Shown: positions 1-8,162 of the stretch, piece after piece | Layout of the letters: each line of letters starts with the position of its first letter | Position numbering within the stretch: the stretch's first letter is position 1 | Assembly (NCBI RefSeq): GCF_000155615.1 | Contig: NZ_DS989915.1 | Coordinates: 1,894,400-1,958,399 of the forward strand | From: Alcanivorax sp. DG881 | GTDB lineage: Bacteria > Pseudomonadota > Gammaproteobacteria > Pseudomonadales > Alcanivoracaceae | DNA: 64,000 nucleotides | Direction: 5' to 3' | The notes under the pieces: generated by a model | Told to the model about the DNA's origin: nothing | Database searches by the model: none | The model's input: only the letters and a program-made list of their open reading frames with translations | Program-made: the position numbers and the translations under genes

Positions 1-31
1 CTCACCTATCGAAACCTGTACGGCTCCGCTT

Positions 32-68
32 CGCGCTGTTGCGTGAAACGTGGCGCGTGCAGCGTCTC
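32..68. repeat. Heptamer-repeat arm, left part outside window
   Basis: Four consecutive 7-bp units (GCGTGAA, ACGTGGC, GCGTGCA, GCGTCTC) preceded by CGCGCTGTT. They end exactly at the stop codon of the helicase gene. The arrangement is colinear with the right arm of the element at 3371-3520, including the 8,7,7,7 spacing of the GCGT/GCGC cores. The opposite arm would lie before position 1. Confidence 0.7.
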
Positions 69-1421
69 TCAATCCAGTGGCCCGGGGGTCTTCTTGCGCT
101 TCACTGTGGCGAAGCCGCCCTTGGTGTCCTGGGTGGGCGGTTTGGCATTGCGTTTGGGTTTAGCGACTTTTTTCTTGGCGCCGGATTTCTTGATACCTTT
201 CTTGGCATCTTCTTTTTTCTTCATTTTTTTCTTTTTATTGCCGGCGGCCTTGCCGTTGGACTTCAGGTTTTTCGGCCCCAGGAAATTGCCACGCAGGGCT
301 TCTACCAGACGGTATTCAAAATTCTGACGCAGGTAGCGTTGAATGCCGGCCATCAAATTCCATTCGTGGGCGGCGATCAGGGAAATTGCGGTGCCTTCAC
401 CGCCTACCCGACCGGTGCGACCAATACGATGCACGTACTCGTCGCCGCTGCGGGGCATGTCGAAGTTGATCACCAGATCCAGGTTGTCCACATGAATGCC
501 ACGGGCAGCCACGTCGGTGGCAACCAGCACTTTCACGGCTCCGGCCTTGAGGCGATCCATGGCCAGTTTGCGGTCTTTCTGATCTTTCTCGCCGTGCAGC
601 ACAAACACTTTCAGATTGGAGGCCACCAGCACCCCGCCAAGGCGATCGGCCTGCTCGCGGGTGTTGGTGAACACCACGGCTTTTTCGTAGGTTTCGTTGG
701 CCAGCAGCCATTGCACCAGCCGCTCTTTGTGCTTCACGTCATCGGCGGTGATGATCTGCTGGCTGACGGACTCGTTCAGGTCACGCACGGAATCGAGCAC
801 CAGCGATTTGGGATCACGAAGCACGCTGCTGATCATGTTTTCCATGGCGTTACCGCCCGTGGTGGCGGAGAACAGCAGGGTCTGCCGCTCGGCCCGGCAT
901 TCCGCGGCCAGGCGCAGCACGTCATCGTTGAAGCCCATGTCGAGCATGCGATCGGATTCATCCAGCACCAGCATTTCCAGGTCCTGCAAAAGCAGATTGC
1001 CTGCGTCCAGATGTTCGATCAGGCGACCCGGGGTGCCAATCAGGATTTCCGGGTTCTTGCGCATTTTGGCGGCCTGCACTTTGAAGTCTTCACCGCCGGT
1101 CAACAGCTCTGCCTTGATAAAGGTGTAACGGCCCAGTGCCTCTACCTGCTTGAGGGTCTGCTGGGCCAGCTCGCGGGTGGGCAGCAGAATCAGGGCACGG
1201 GTATCGGTGCGCGGACGGGAATACTGGAGCAGCTGATGCAGCATGGGCAGCAGGAAAGCCGCCGTTTTACCGCTGCCGGTGCGGGCCACCACGCGTAAAT
1301 CACGGCCTTCAAGCGCCGCCGGAATCGCTGCCGTCTGAACAGGGGTCGGGGTGGTGATTTCCAGCTCGCCAAGTGCCTTGATCAGGCGCTCGTGCAGGTT
1401 CAGGTCGGCAAACGAAGACAT
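69..1421 (-). CDS. DEAD-box ATP-dependent RNA helicase
   Basis: RNA helicase of 450 aa, acting on structured RNA in the cytoplasm (ribosome assembly or mRNA decay; exact role not decidable here). All core motifs are visible: the Q-motif region near residue 25, motif I ARTGSGKT, PTRELAQ, TPGR, a motif II reading DESD rather than DEAD, SAT, VATDVAARGI and HRIGRTGR. After about residue 385 there is a strongly lysine-rich, low-complexity tail typical of RNA-binding extensions. It is close in size to the Pseudomonas SrmB/RhlE-type helicases. It is a monocistronic-looking gene, and its stop codon touches a heptamer repeat arm. Confidence 0.95.
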   Translation of the reverse strand: MSSFADLNLHERLIKALGELEITTPTPVQTAAIPAALEGRDLRVVARTGSGKTAAFLLPMLHQLLQYSRPRTDTRALILLPTRELAQQTLKQVEALGRYTFIKAELLTGGEDFKVQAAKMRKNPEILIGTPGRLIEHLDAGNLLLQDLEMLVLDESDRMLDMGFNDDVLRLAAECRAERQTLLFSATTGGNAMENMISSVLRDPKSLVLDSVRDLNESVSQQIITADDVKHKERLVQWLLANETYEKAVVFTNTREQADRLGGVLVASNLKVFVLHGEKDQKDRKLAMDRLKAGAVKVLVATDVAARGIHVDNLDLVINFDMPRSGDEYVHRIGRTGRVGGEGTAISLIAAHEWNLMAGIQRYLRQNFEYRLVEALRGNFLGPKNLKSNGKAAGNKKKKMKKKEDAKKGIKKSGAKKKVAKPKRNAKPPTQDTKGGFATVKRKKTPGPLD

Positions 1422-1470
1422 AACGGGCTAACTCCATGAATAAGGCCGCCATTGTAGCATCCGAGGGGGT

Positions 1471-1622
1471 TTAAAGTGGAAAGTTAAAAGTTGAAACGCG
1501 GTGATCCGCACCTCTCAGCCGGAGGGGTTATTGCTTCGCGCTGGCAACATAGCTTGAACCTGGCCTCCGCCAACCAGCCTACCAAGTGCCCGGCTCGCGC
1601 CTTTCAACTTTTAACTTTCAAC
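1471..1622. repeat. Heptamer-repeat inverted element A
   Basis: The left arm holds four 7-bp units (TTAAAGT, GGAAAGT, TAAAAGT, TGAAACG). The right arm at 1601-1621 holds three inverted units (CTTTCAA, CTTTTAA, CTTTCAA). They give an 18-bp perfect inverted repeat (1479-1496 with 1602-1619) around about 105 bp of unrelated DNA. The right arm ends beside the stop codon of the DUF1653 gene. No ORF is evident inside. Confidence 0.75.
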
Positions 1623-1838
1623 TCAGTCCCCCACCCGGGCGAAGCGGGGTTGCACCTTGTCGTCGCGGTCCACGGTTTCGGTGAACATGGCCAGGGGCCG
1701 CACCCACAGGGCCTGATCACCGTAGAGCGGGTGGTAGACCACCACGGTTTCACCGCTTTCGGAATGGGTCGCCAGGCCGATCACCTGATACTCATTGCCT
1801 TTGAAGTGCCGGTAGCGGCCGGGTTTCAGGTCACTCAT
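1623..1838 (-). CDS. DUF1653 domain-containing protein
   Basis: Small 71-aa protein with the DUF1653 pattern: GRYRHFKG near the N-terminus, a central VVYHPLYGD and RPLAMF. The family is common in proteobacteria as a stand-alone domain of unknown function. The start is chosen at the ATG that overlaps the stop of the upstream hydrolase (ATGA, 4 nt), which implies translational coupling. A longer open frame upstream lacks the family signature. The stop lies directly against repeat element A. Confidence 0.88.
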   Translation of the reverse strand: MSDLKPGRYRHFKGNEYQVIGLATHSESGETVVVYHPLYGDQALWVRPLAMFTETVDRDDKVQPRFARVGD

Positions 1839-2548
1839 GGCAATTCTCCGGGTAACGGGGTGCGGGGGAGCCGCTCGGCGATGGCCGCCAGCACCAGGGG
1901 ATTCCAGGGTAGCCCCACATGGGTCCCCTGCACTTCCACGTTCTCTGTCATGGGGCCTTCCTCTTCCTGGCTGCACTGCCAGGCCACGATGCCGTCTTCA
2001 CGGGTAAAGATGGCCGTGCACGGCACCGGCGGCGCCGCTATGCGTTGATTGAACGCATCCCGGTCCGCCGGCGGGCGGTTCGGGTTAAACAGATTGAAGA
2101 GCGTGGAGACGTTGTTGGCCTCCGGGTCGCCATTGATGGGGCTGCCCAGGGTGAAGACCTGGCTCACCTGATCGGGAAAGGCCCGCGCCAGCTCCCGGGC
2201 AAACACTCCGCCCAGGCTCCAGCCCACCAGCGCCACAGGTTGCCCGTGGCGGGTATTGATCGCCTGCAACTGGGTAACTAACAGGTTTTTACGTTTGCTG
2301 TTCATGCCCAGATTAGTGCCCTGGGCCCAGCCGTAGACGTTATAGCCCAGCTTGCTCAGCGCCCTGCGCAGTGGCCGCGTACTGGCATCGCTGGCGCCAA
2401 AACCGGGCACAACAAGCACTGGCTGGCCTTTGCCCAGCGGCAGCTGCCGATGGCCGAGCCCACGCAGCAGATAGCGTCCATAGGCCCACGCGGCGCGGCT
2501 TTCACCCAGCAGCAGCTTGATGGATGGTGGTGCAATCGTTGTTGTCAT
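1835..2548 (-). CDS. Alpha/beta hydrolase (esterase/lipase-like)
   Basis: Predicted cytoplasmic alpha/beta hydrolase of 237 aa. VLVVPGFGASD forms the oxyanion strand-loop. GWSLGG is the nucleophile elbow carrying the catalytic Ser. FTREDGIV and GTHVGL near the end supply the likely Asp and His. The start is the ATG preceded by GGAGGGCCAGTG, in preference to an upstream ATG without a good ribosome site. It is coupled through ATGA to the DUF1653 gene. The substrate is unknown. Confidence 0.87.
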   Translation of the reverse strand: MTTTIAPPSIKLLLGESRAAWAYGRYLLRGLGHRQLPLGKGQPVLVVPGFGASDASTRPLRRALSKLGYNVYGWAQGTNLGMNSKRKNLLVTQLQAINTRHGQPVALVGWSLGGVFARELARAFPDQVSQVFTLGSPINGDPEANNVSTLFNLFNPNRPPADRDAFNQRIAAPPVPCTAIFTREDGIVAWQCSQEEEGPMTENVEVQGTHVGLPWNPLVLAAIAERLPRTPLPGELP

Positions 2549-2797
2549 CACTGGCCCTCCGGCCCTTTTTCCGGCGCCTGCAGCAGGCCGGTTCATTAAC
2601 CGGCCGGCAACGGCGCATTTGCAACAATGGTAACCTGTCAGGAGGGGTCGGGGATGGCTGACTGGCGACAGCCTGCAGCCAGAGAGTCAATGATTTGCCG
2701 GGGAACGGTCTGCGGCGAACACAGTCATACCCTGCCAACAGGATGCCGAATGACATCCCCGTTTTACGCACAAGGCTTTCACGACCAAGGAGCGCCC

Positions 2798-3364
2798 ATG
2801 AAAAAAGGACTCATCGCTTTTATTACCGCCTCACTGCTGAGCAGCACCGGCATGGCCATGGCCAAGTCACCGGAAAGCCCCACAGTGTTTGGCTGGGTGG
2901 AAAAGTCCACCCTGGTGCCCTGGGGTGTGGAATTGAAGACCAAGCTGGACAGCGGCGCGCTTACCTCTTCCCTGCATGCCACCGATGTGGAGGTGTACGA
3001 AAAGGATGATGAGGACTGGGTCCGCTTTACCGTGGATGTGGTAGATGAAGCCACCGGTAAAAAAGTGGAAAAAACCTTCGAGAAGCCGCGTTACCGCAAG
3101 GTGCTGATTCGTGGTGCCGGCGGCACGGAACGTCGCCCGGTAGTGCTGATGAAGGTATGCATGGGCAACACCGTATATGAAGAGCAGTTCACCCTGAACG
3201 ACCGCTCGGACATGATCTATCCGATTTTGCTGGGTCGCCGCACCATTTCCCACCTGGGCTATCTGGACGTGACCCAGACCTTCCAGCATTCACCGCAGTG
3301 CGATAAAAACTCACCGGTGAAGATGGACAAGGACCAGCAGGACGATGAGGATATTAATGACTAG
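2798..3364 (+). CDS. Retropepsin-like 'ATP-dependent zinc protease' family protein (RimB/DUF785)
   Basis: Exported 188-aa protein. A signal peptide ending near MAMA is followed by the PF05618 family domain. The hallmark is KLDSGALTSSLHA, the D-S/T-G-A motif of retropepsin-like aspartic proteases, together with GRRTISHLGYLDVTQTF. Databases often call the family an ATP-dependent zinc protease, but the sequence shows no ATP site. The C-terminus is very acidic. The start at 2798 has AAGGAG 6 nt upstream and gives a proper signal peptide. It is convergent with rdgC. Confidence 0.87.
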   Translation: MKKGLIAFITASLLSSTGMAMAKSPESPTVFGWVEKSTLVPWGVELKTKLDSGALTSSLHATDVEVYEKDDEDWVRFTVDVVDEATGKKVEKTFEKPRYRKVLIRGAGGTERRPVVLMKVCMGNTVYEEQFTLNDRSDMIYPILLGRRTISHLGYLDVTQTFQHSPQCDKNSPVKMDKDQQDDEDIND

Positions 3365-3370
3365 CGCAGC

Positions 3371-3520
3371 ATGCCTCACGCTGCACGCAACAACGCGGTT
3401 CAACTCTCGCAGATGTTGAAAGACTGTGCCCGCGCTGACACCTTTAGCGCGGGCACGGCTTTACTGAAAAAGATCACACCTTTCGCGTTGTTGCGTGATG
3501 CATGCCGCGTGATGCGTCTC
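3371..3520. repeat. Heptamer-repeat inverted element B
   Basis: The right arm units GCGTGAT, GCATGCC, GCGTGAT and GCGTCTC (3493-3520) follow CGCGTTGTT. The left arm (3371-3397) carries ATGC/ACGC cores at 7, 7 and 8 bp spacing, the mirror of the right arm. The innermost part, ACGCAACAACGCG, is a perfect inverted repeat between the arms. The right arm abuts the rdgC stop codon. A strong hairpin (3426-3456) occupies the centre. Confidence 0.75.
3426..3456. terminator. Hairpin between convergent genes
   Basis: A perfect 11-bp stem, GTGCCCGCGCT paired with AGCGCGGGCAC, has a 9-nt loop and only short T-rich flanks. It lies between the converging protease and rdgC genes and probably terminates in both directions, though the T tracts are weak. 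Confidence 0.55.
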
Positions 3521-3521
3521 T

Positions 3522-4418
3522 TTAAACTTCAAAATAGCCGTACAGGCTGTCCAGCGCTTCGCGCAGCACCTTGCCCTGCAAACTGATCCGCGCCTGCAGC
3601 TCTGCTACCGCGTCGTCCGCATCCAGCGCATCGATATTTTCCTGCAATAGATCCAGCGGCTTGATGCGCTTGATCTCCAGCTTTTCGTTGATATCCAGTT
3701 CCAGCGAATCCTGCCACGCCAGATTGATGCGGGTAGCGACCATGCCGGTTTCCAGGTGTGCGAGGATTTCTTCCTGCCCCAGATCCACGGCGGTGAACTT
3801 CACCGCAGCGCCTTCGTCCTTGACGCCTTTCAGCTCGCAACGGTCACCCAGTGTGAACCCTTCCGGCAACAGCTTGGTATCACGGAGCCAGTTACTGAAG
3901 CTGGTGTAGGGGGCGGAATTCGGCGCCGGGTACGCCACGGGCAGGGAGCCGATGGCTTTACGCAGGCAGGCGATCACTTCTTCGCCGCGACTGGCGGAGG
4001 AAGAATCCACCATCACCCGCTTGCGCTCGGTATCGATCAGCAGCGAGGTGCGGCGTGAGCGGGTAAACGCCCGCGGCATCAACTCAAAGGTAATCTGCTC
4101 TTTCAGATCCGCCTTTTCCTTGCGCCCCACCTTGCGGCCTTCTTCCTGCTGGATGTGCTCCACTTTTTCATCCAGCAGCTCCTTGATCACCGGCCCGGGC
4201 AACAGACGAGCGGTTTCCTGATAGGTGCAGAAAATGAACCCGTCCACCGCGTAGGCCATGGGGTCCTGCCCCTTGAGCGGCGGCACAAAGCCTTCGGTGC
4301 GTTCGGTTTGCGAACCGCAGGGCTGGCAGCGGTTCTGGTCCAGAATCTCATCCAGTTCGGCCACGGAACAGGGGAAGGCTTCTTCGCCCACAAAGACAGT
4401 CAGGTTCTTGATCCACAT
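3522..4418 (-). CDS. rdgC: Recombination-associated protein RdgC
   Basis: RdgC is a ring-shaped, nonspecific double-strand DNA-binding protein that limits RecA activity and acts in replication and recombination. The 298-aa product matches the family length. It shows the N-terminal MWIKNLTVF segment, GFVPPL, RLLPGPVIKELLDEKV and the PRAFTRSRRTSLLIDT region. The start is the ATG four codons inside a slightly longer frame, because this gives the conserved N-terminus. Confidence 0.96.
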   Translation of the reverse strand: MWIKNLTVFVGEEAFPCSVAELDEILDQNRCQPCGSQTERTEGFVPPLKGQDPMAYAVDGFIFCTYQETARLLPGPVIKELLDEKVEHIQQEEGRKVGRKEKADLKEQITFELMPRAFTRSRRTSLLIDTERKRVMVDSSSASRGEEVIACLRKAIGSLPVAYPAPNSAPYTSFSNWLRDTKLLPEGFTLGDRCELKGVKDEGAAVKFTAVDLGQEEILAHLETGMVATRINLAWQDSLELDINEKLEIKRIKPLDLLQENIDALDADDAVAELQARISLQGKVLREALDSLYGYFEV

Positions 4419-4693
4419 AGAGTTTTCCAAAAGCAGGGGCAGTGAGAAAAGGCACTGCCGATAATGAGGGCGGCCAACGCCGGTCGGCCACAGTAGCGAA
4501 ATGCCGGGGGCGGCTCAAGCAGGGAAACCGCTGGAGCCAATAATCCGGATAAGGGAGCGCCGTGGAGAATCGAGCAAGGATTCAACGGGAACCCAACAGG
4601 GGGGTGCAAAGTCCCTGTAGTAGGGTTGCAGATTGTTTCCCGTCCCGGCGGCCACAAGCCAGCCGGGAGTCGTACGCTTTACAGGAGCAGACC

Positions 4694-5647
4694 ATGAAAA
4701 CGCTGACCTTCGATAATGGCGATACCCTGCCCATGCTCGGCCTGGGTACCTGGAAATCCGAACCCGGCGAGGTGTACAAGGCGGTGAAGAGCGCCATTGA
4801 AACGGGCTTCCGCCACATCGACTGCGCCCATATTTACGGCAACGAAGAGGAAATCGGCCAGGCTCTCAGTGACGTGTTTGCCGCCGGGACGGTAACGCGC
4901 GAAGAGCTGTGGATCACCTCGAAGCTGTGGAACAGTGACCATGCGCCGGACGACGTGCAGCCCGCCCTGGAAACCACCCTGCGTAACTTGCAGCTGGATT
5001 ATCTGGACCTTTACCTGATGCACTGGCCGGTAGCGCTGAAGCCTGGCGTGCCGTTCCCGAAATCCGCGGACGACATGGTGTCTCTCAAGGAGCTGCCGGT
5101 GGAAACCACCTGGGCAGCCATGGAAGCACTGGTGGACAATAACCAGACGCGGCAGATCGGCGTGTCGAATTTCAGCGTGAAAAAGCTGCAGGATTTGCTT
5201 GGCAAGGCACGCTACAAGCCCGCCATGAACCAGATTGAACTGCATCCCTATCTGCAACAGAACGACATGCTGGCCTTCTGCAAGGAACGGGGCATTGCAC
5301 TCACCGGCTATTCTCCACTGGGGTCATTTGATCGCCCTGCGGGCATGAAAGCCGATGACGAGCCGGTGCTGCTCGAAGACCCGGTGATCCTGGAAATCGC
5401 CGACCGTCATGGCGTCTCCCCGGCACAAGTGCTGATCAGCTGGGCACTGCACCGTGACACCGTGGTGATCCCCAAATCCGTGAACCCGGAGCGCCTGAAG
5501 CAGAATCTGGCCGCCGCCGAGCTGTCACTCAGTGACGCGGACATGGATGCCATCCGCACCCTGGACAAGCACCGCCGCTACGTGGACGGCGGCTTCTGGG
5601 CCCAACCGGGCAGCGATTACACCCTGGCCAACCTCTGGGATGAGTAA
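4694..5647 (+). CDS. Aldo/keto reductase
   Basis: NAD(P)H-dependent carbonyl reductase of 317 aa with a complete AKR barrel. FRHIDCAHIYGNE carries the Asp and the catalytic Tyr, ITSKLWN the Lys and LYLMHWP the His. GVSNF, YSPLGS and IPKSVNPERLKQN are cofactor-binding elements. The start at 4694 is preceded by AGGAG. The 275-bp leader between the divergent rdgC gene and this gene shows no recognisable element. It is followed after 126 bp by the haloalkane dehalogenase gene. Confidence 0.94.
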   Translation: MKTLTFDNGDTLPMLGLGTWKSEPGEVYKAVKSAIETGFRHIDCAHIYGNEEEIGQALSDVFAAGTVTREELWITSKLWNSDHAPDDVQPALETTLRNLQLDYLDLYLMHWPVALKPGVPFPKSADDMVSLKELPVETTWAAMEALVDNNQTRQIGVSNFSVKKLQDLLGKARYKPAMNQIELHPYLQQNDMLAFCKERGIALTGYSPLGSFDRPAGMKADDEPVLLEDPVILEIADRHGVSPAQVLISWALHRDTVVIPKSVNPERLKQNLAAAELSLSDADMDAIRTLDKHRRYVDGGFWAQPGSDYTLANLWDE

Positions 5648-5773
5648 GTGCCATACCCCAGGGCCTGTTCACACAAAACAAAACGCAGACTGTCCTGTAA
5701 CGACATGGCCGATCCGGGCATCTACTGGTATTCCTTACTCACACTTCGCTATCAGTACAGACAAGGATCGGCC

Positions 5774-6664
5774 ATGGATTACCTGCGCACCCCGGATTCC
5801 CGCTTCGAGCGGCTGCTGGACTACCCCTTCGAACCGAACTACGTGGATGTGGGCGGATTACGCATGCACTACGTGGATGAGGGGCCGGCCGACGGCAAAC
5901 CGGTGCTGATGCTGCACGGTGAGCCGTCCTGGTCTTACCTGTACCGGCACATGATTCCCATCTGCGCCGCCGCCGGCCATCGCGTGATCGCCCCGGATCT
6001 GATCGGCTTCGGCAAATCCGACAAGCCCACCGACATCAATGCCTACAGTTACCAGAGCCACATGGATTGGGTGATATCGCTGCTCGATCAGCTGGATCTC
6101 ACCGACATCACGCTGGTATGCCAGGATTGGGGATCATTGATTGGCCTGCGCCTGGCCGCAGAAAACGAATCCCGCTTTCGCGCCATCGTAGTAGGCAACG
6201 GCATGCTGCCTACCGGTGATCAGCAGGCACCAAAAGCCTTTCACCTGTGGAAGAACTTTGCGATCTATAGCCCTGTTCTGCCCATTTCCCGCATTCTGAA
6301 TACCGCCACCTTCCGCAAACTGGGCCCGGACGAAATCCGCGCCTATGACGCGCCGTTTCCCAACAGAAAATACAAGGCCGGGGCGCGGGCCTTTCCCAAG
6401 CTGGTACCGGTGACACCGAACGATCCGGCCAGCGACGCCAACCGGGCGGCCTGGAAAATTCTGGAGCAATGGCAAAAGCCATTCCTGACCACCTTCAGCA
6501 ACGGCGACCCGATTACCCGTGGCGGGGACAAATACATGCAGGAACGGGTCCCCGGCACGCAGGGGCAACCGCACCAAACATTGGTGGGCGGGCATTTCCT
6601 GCAGGAGGATTCCCCGGTGCAGTTTGCCCAGGCCGTGAATGGTTTGCTGCGCAAATTCAAATAA
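5774..6664 (+). CDS. Haloalkane dehalogenase (HLD-I type)
   Basis: Hydrolyses carbon-halogen bonds of haloalkanes to alcohol and halide. The 296-aa protein has the family signatures. HGEPSWSYLYR is the oxyanion/halide site, CQDWGS holds the nucleophile Asp118 and halide-binding Trp119, Asp245 lies in NGDPITRGG as the probable acid, and His274 lies in GGHFLQED. This Asp-His-Asp layout and the length fit the HLD-I (DhmA/DhlA) branch, the group of the DadB enzyme described from Alcanivorax. The start at 5774 is chosen because the upstream in-frame extension has no homology features. Confidence 0.92.
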   Translation: MDYLRTPDSRFERLLDYPFEPNYVDVGGLRMHYVDEGPADGKPVLMLHGEPSWSYLYRHMIPICAAAGHRVIAPDLIGFGKSDKPTDINAYSYQSHMDWVISLLDQLDLTDITLVCQDWGSLIGLRLAAENESRFRAIVVGNGMLPTGDQQAPKAFHLWKNFAIYSPVLPISRILNTATFRKLGPDEIRAYDAPFPNRKYKAGARAFPKLVPVTPNDPASDANRAAWKILEQWQKPFLTTFSNGDPITRGGDKYMQERVPGTQGQPHQTLVGGHFLQEDSPVQFAQAVNGLLRKFK

Positions 6665-6682
6665 GTGCAGTAGCACACACAA

Positions 6683-6708
6683 AAATGCCCTGCATTAACA
6701 GGGCATTT
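6683..6708. terminator. Bidirectional intrinsic terminator
   Basis: A perfect 10-bp stem, AAATGCCCTG with CAGGGCATTT, has a 6-nt loop. On the minus strand it is followed by further T residues. It lies between the converging haloalkane dehalogenase gene and the exported ORFan. Confidence 0.85.
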
Positions 6709-6727
6709 CCATGATACGGCTACAGCA

Positions 6728-8080
6728 TCATTTCTTGATGAACGAATATCTTGCAATCTGCCCATTATCAAGACGTGTCACGGCAACAATATATTCACCG
6801 CTTGGACTCATATGTAGCCTTTGTGGAAGCGAGGAAACAGGGGATACTCCAAGCTTATGGGAAAACAGGTGGCTTGTTACTGCCACTTCAGAAAATTTTT
6901 GCTCTGAATATTGAAAGGGAGACTCGAACTTCGGGTCCCCATCATTCACATCCATTACATAAGCTTTAACGCATGGCGCCTGATCACCCTGCTCACAACC
7001 CAGAACTGAGTACACCCCATTCGTCCCCAAAAATGATCCCATTATATCAGGCGCACTTCCTGATGATCCGGTAAAATTAATACTAGAAAACTCTTCCCAC
7101 ATATCTATCCCAATACTCGGAGAAGAACAGGAGTCAAAATCAGCGCAATACCCCGCAGTATTAATCACACTTCCTTGAACAGATATGGCCAAAGGCGTGG
7201 ACACATAACCCGAGCTATCTATAGTCCCTACATACGTTTCTGCATCCAGCTCAAATCCCGATGAAGAAACCGTATAAGTTCGATAAAAAGCAGGATTAGC
7301 CTGACTAGAAACATCATGTTTCGCCGATAAAAGCTTTACTTCACTGCCACTCTGCACCAGCCGGTAAGCCCCATCTGTCAAGCTACTAACAGGGGCATCA
7401 TTGATGACGAATTTGTAAGATGTTCCATCTGAAAAGTAAAACGACGCTTCATCCCCATTTGGATGCGTATCTTGTTGATCCGGAATATCAGCAACAAAAA
7501 CACTACCTTGATCAGTCGCCACATTCCCAATAAATGTTGGCAGCGTTGTAGTATTTGCGAACTGGTAAAGCTCTGATCTGAACCCAAAATTCTCCAAAAC
7601 GGTAAAGTCATCAATCAAATCGTTGTCTATCAATTGACAACCAGGATTATCCCACGTTTCGTTTTGATTTTGGACTAGCCCGGAAATTGGACACCGTAAC
7701 GTCTGCCAACGATTACTCCCGTCTCGCGTAAGCCTCTTTCCGATATAACTATCCCCCCCCATGTAAACAATACTTATATCGTTGATCACCTTCGCAACAT
7801 ACGACCTTGAATTTAGGTCATAAATGTAACTCAGCTCCCCAACAACACCAGCGCTCCCCCCATCGCTCTCAGGAACGTGAGTCAAACGGAATCCTGCAAG
7901 CAATCCCGAATCATTCACACTCGTCGGAACAAATTGCCGAACATTTCCTGCCGGGTTTACAAATTCATTGCCAACACTCGCAGGTAGACGTCTCAGAACA
8001 TAATCATCCAAAGCAGCAAATGAGCAAGTAGGCAACGTGACAGCAAACATAGCTACTGCATATTTTATCTTGTTATCCAT
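6728..8080 (-). CDS. AT-rich exported protein of unknown function
   Basis: 450 aa with a clear signal peptide ending near CSFAALDD. The mature part is Ser/Asp/Asn-rich and beta-strand-like, with no membrane segment. It includes PTSVNDSGLLAGFRL, which resembles the short 'NDxG.vaG' strand repeats of DUF3466/HAF-type proteins, but I recognise no family with confidence. Six cysteines lie in the mature part, as expected for a periplasmic or surface protein. Its DNA is clearly AT-richer than the neighbours. That and the isolated position suggest horizontal acquisition. The start is supported by AAGGAA upstream. Confidence 0.8.
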   Translation of the reverse strand: MDNKIKYAVAMFAVTLPTCSFAALDDYVLRRLPASVGNEFVNPAGNVRQFVPTSVNDSGLLAGFRLTHVPESDGGSAGVVGELSYIYDLNSRSYVAKVINDISIVYMGGDSYIGKRLTRDGSNRWQTLRCPISGLVQNQNETWDNPGCQLIDNDLIDDFTVLENFGFRSELYQFANTTTLPTFIGNVATDQGSVFVADIPDQQDTHPNGDEASFYFSDGTSYKFVINDAPVSSLTDGAYRLVQSGSEVKLLSAKHDVSSQANPAFYRTYTVSSSGFELDAETYVGTIDSSGYVSTPLAISVQGSVINTAGYCADFDSCSSPSIGIDMWEEFSSINFTGSSGSAPDIMGSFLGTNGVYSVLGCEQGDQAPCVKAYVMDVNDGDPKFESPFQYSEQKFSEVAVTSHLFSHKLGVSPVSSLPQRLHMSPSGEYIVAVTRLDNGQIARYSFIKK

Positions 8081-8162
8081 AACAATTCCTTTTGTGCTAT
8101 TTTTTTCTTAGCTGCTGAGTCTAGCCTTTCGGTTTCCCCGCCTAAATAATGTCATTTTGATA

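Noticed and set aside
39-1298. A 419-codon open frame on the plus strand
   Set aside because: It runs antisense over the DEAD-box helicase, whose motifs are complete. The antisense protein is His/Gly-rich with no family signature.
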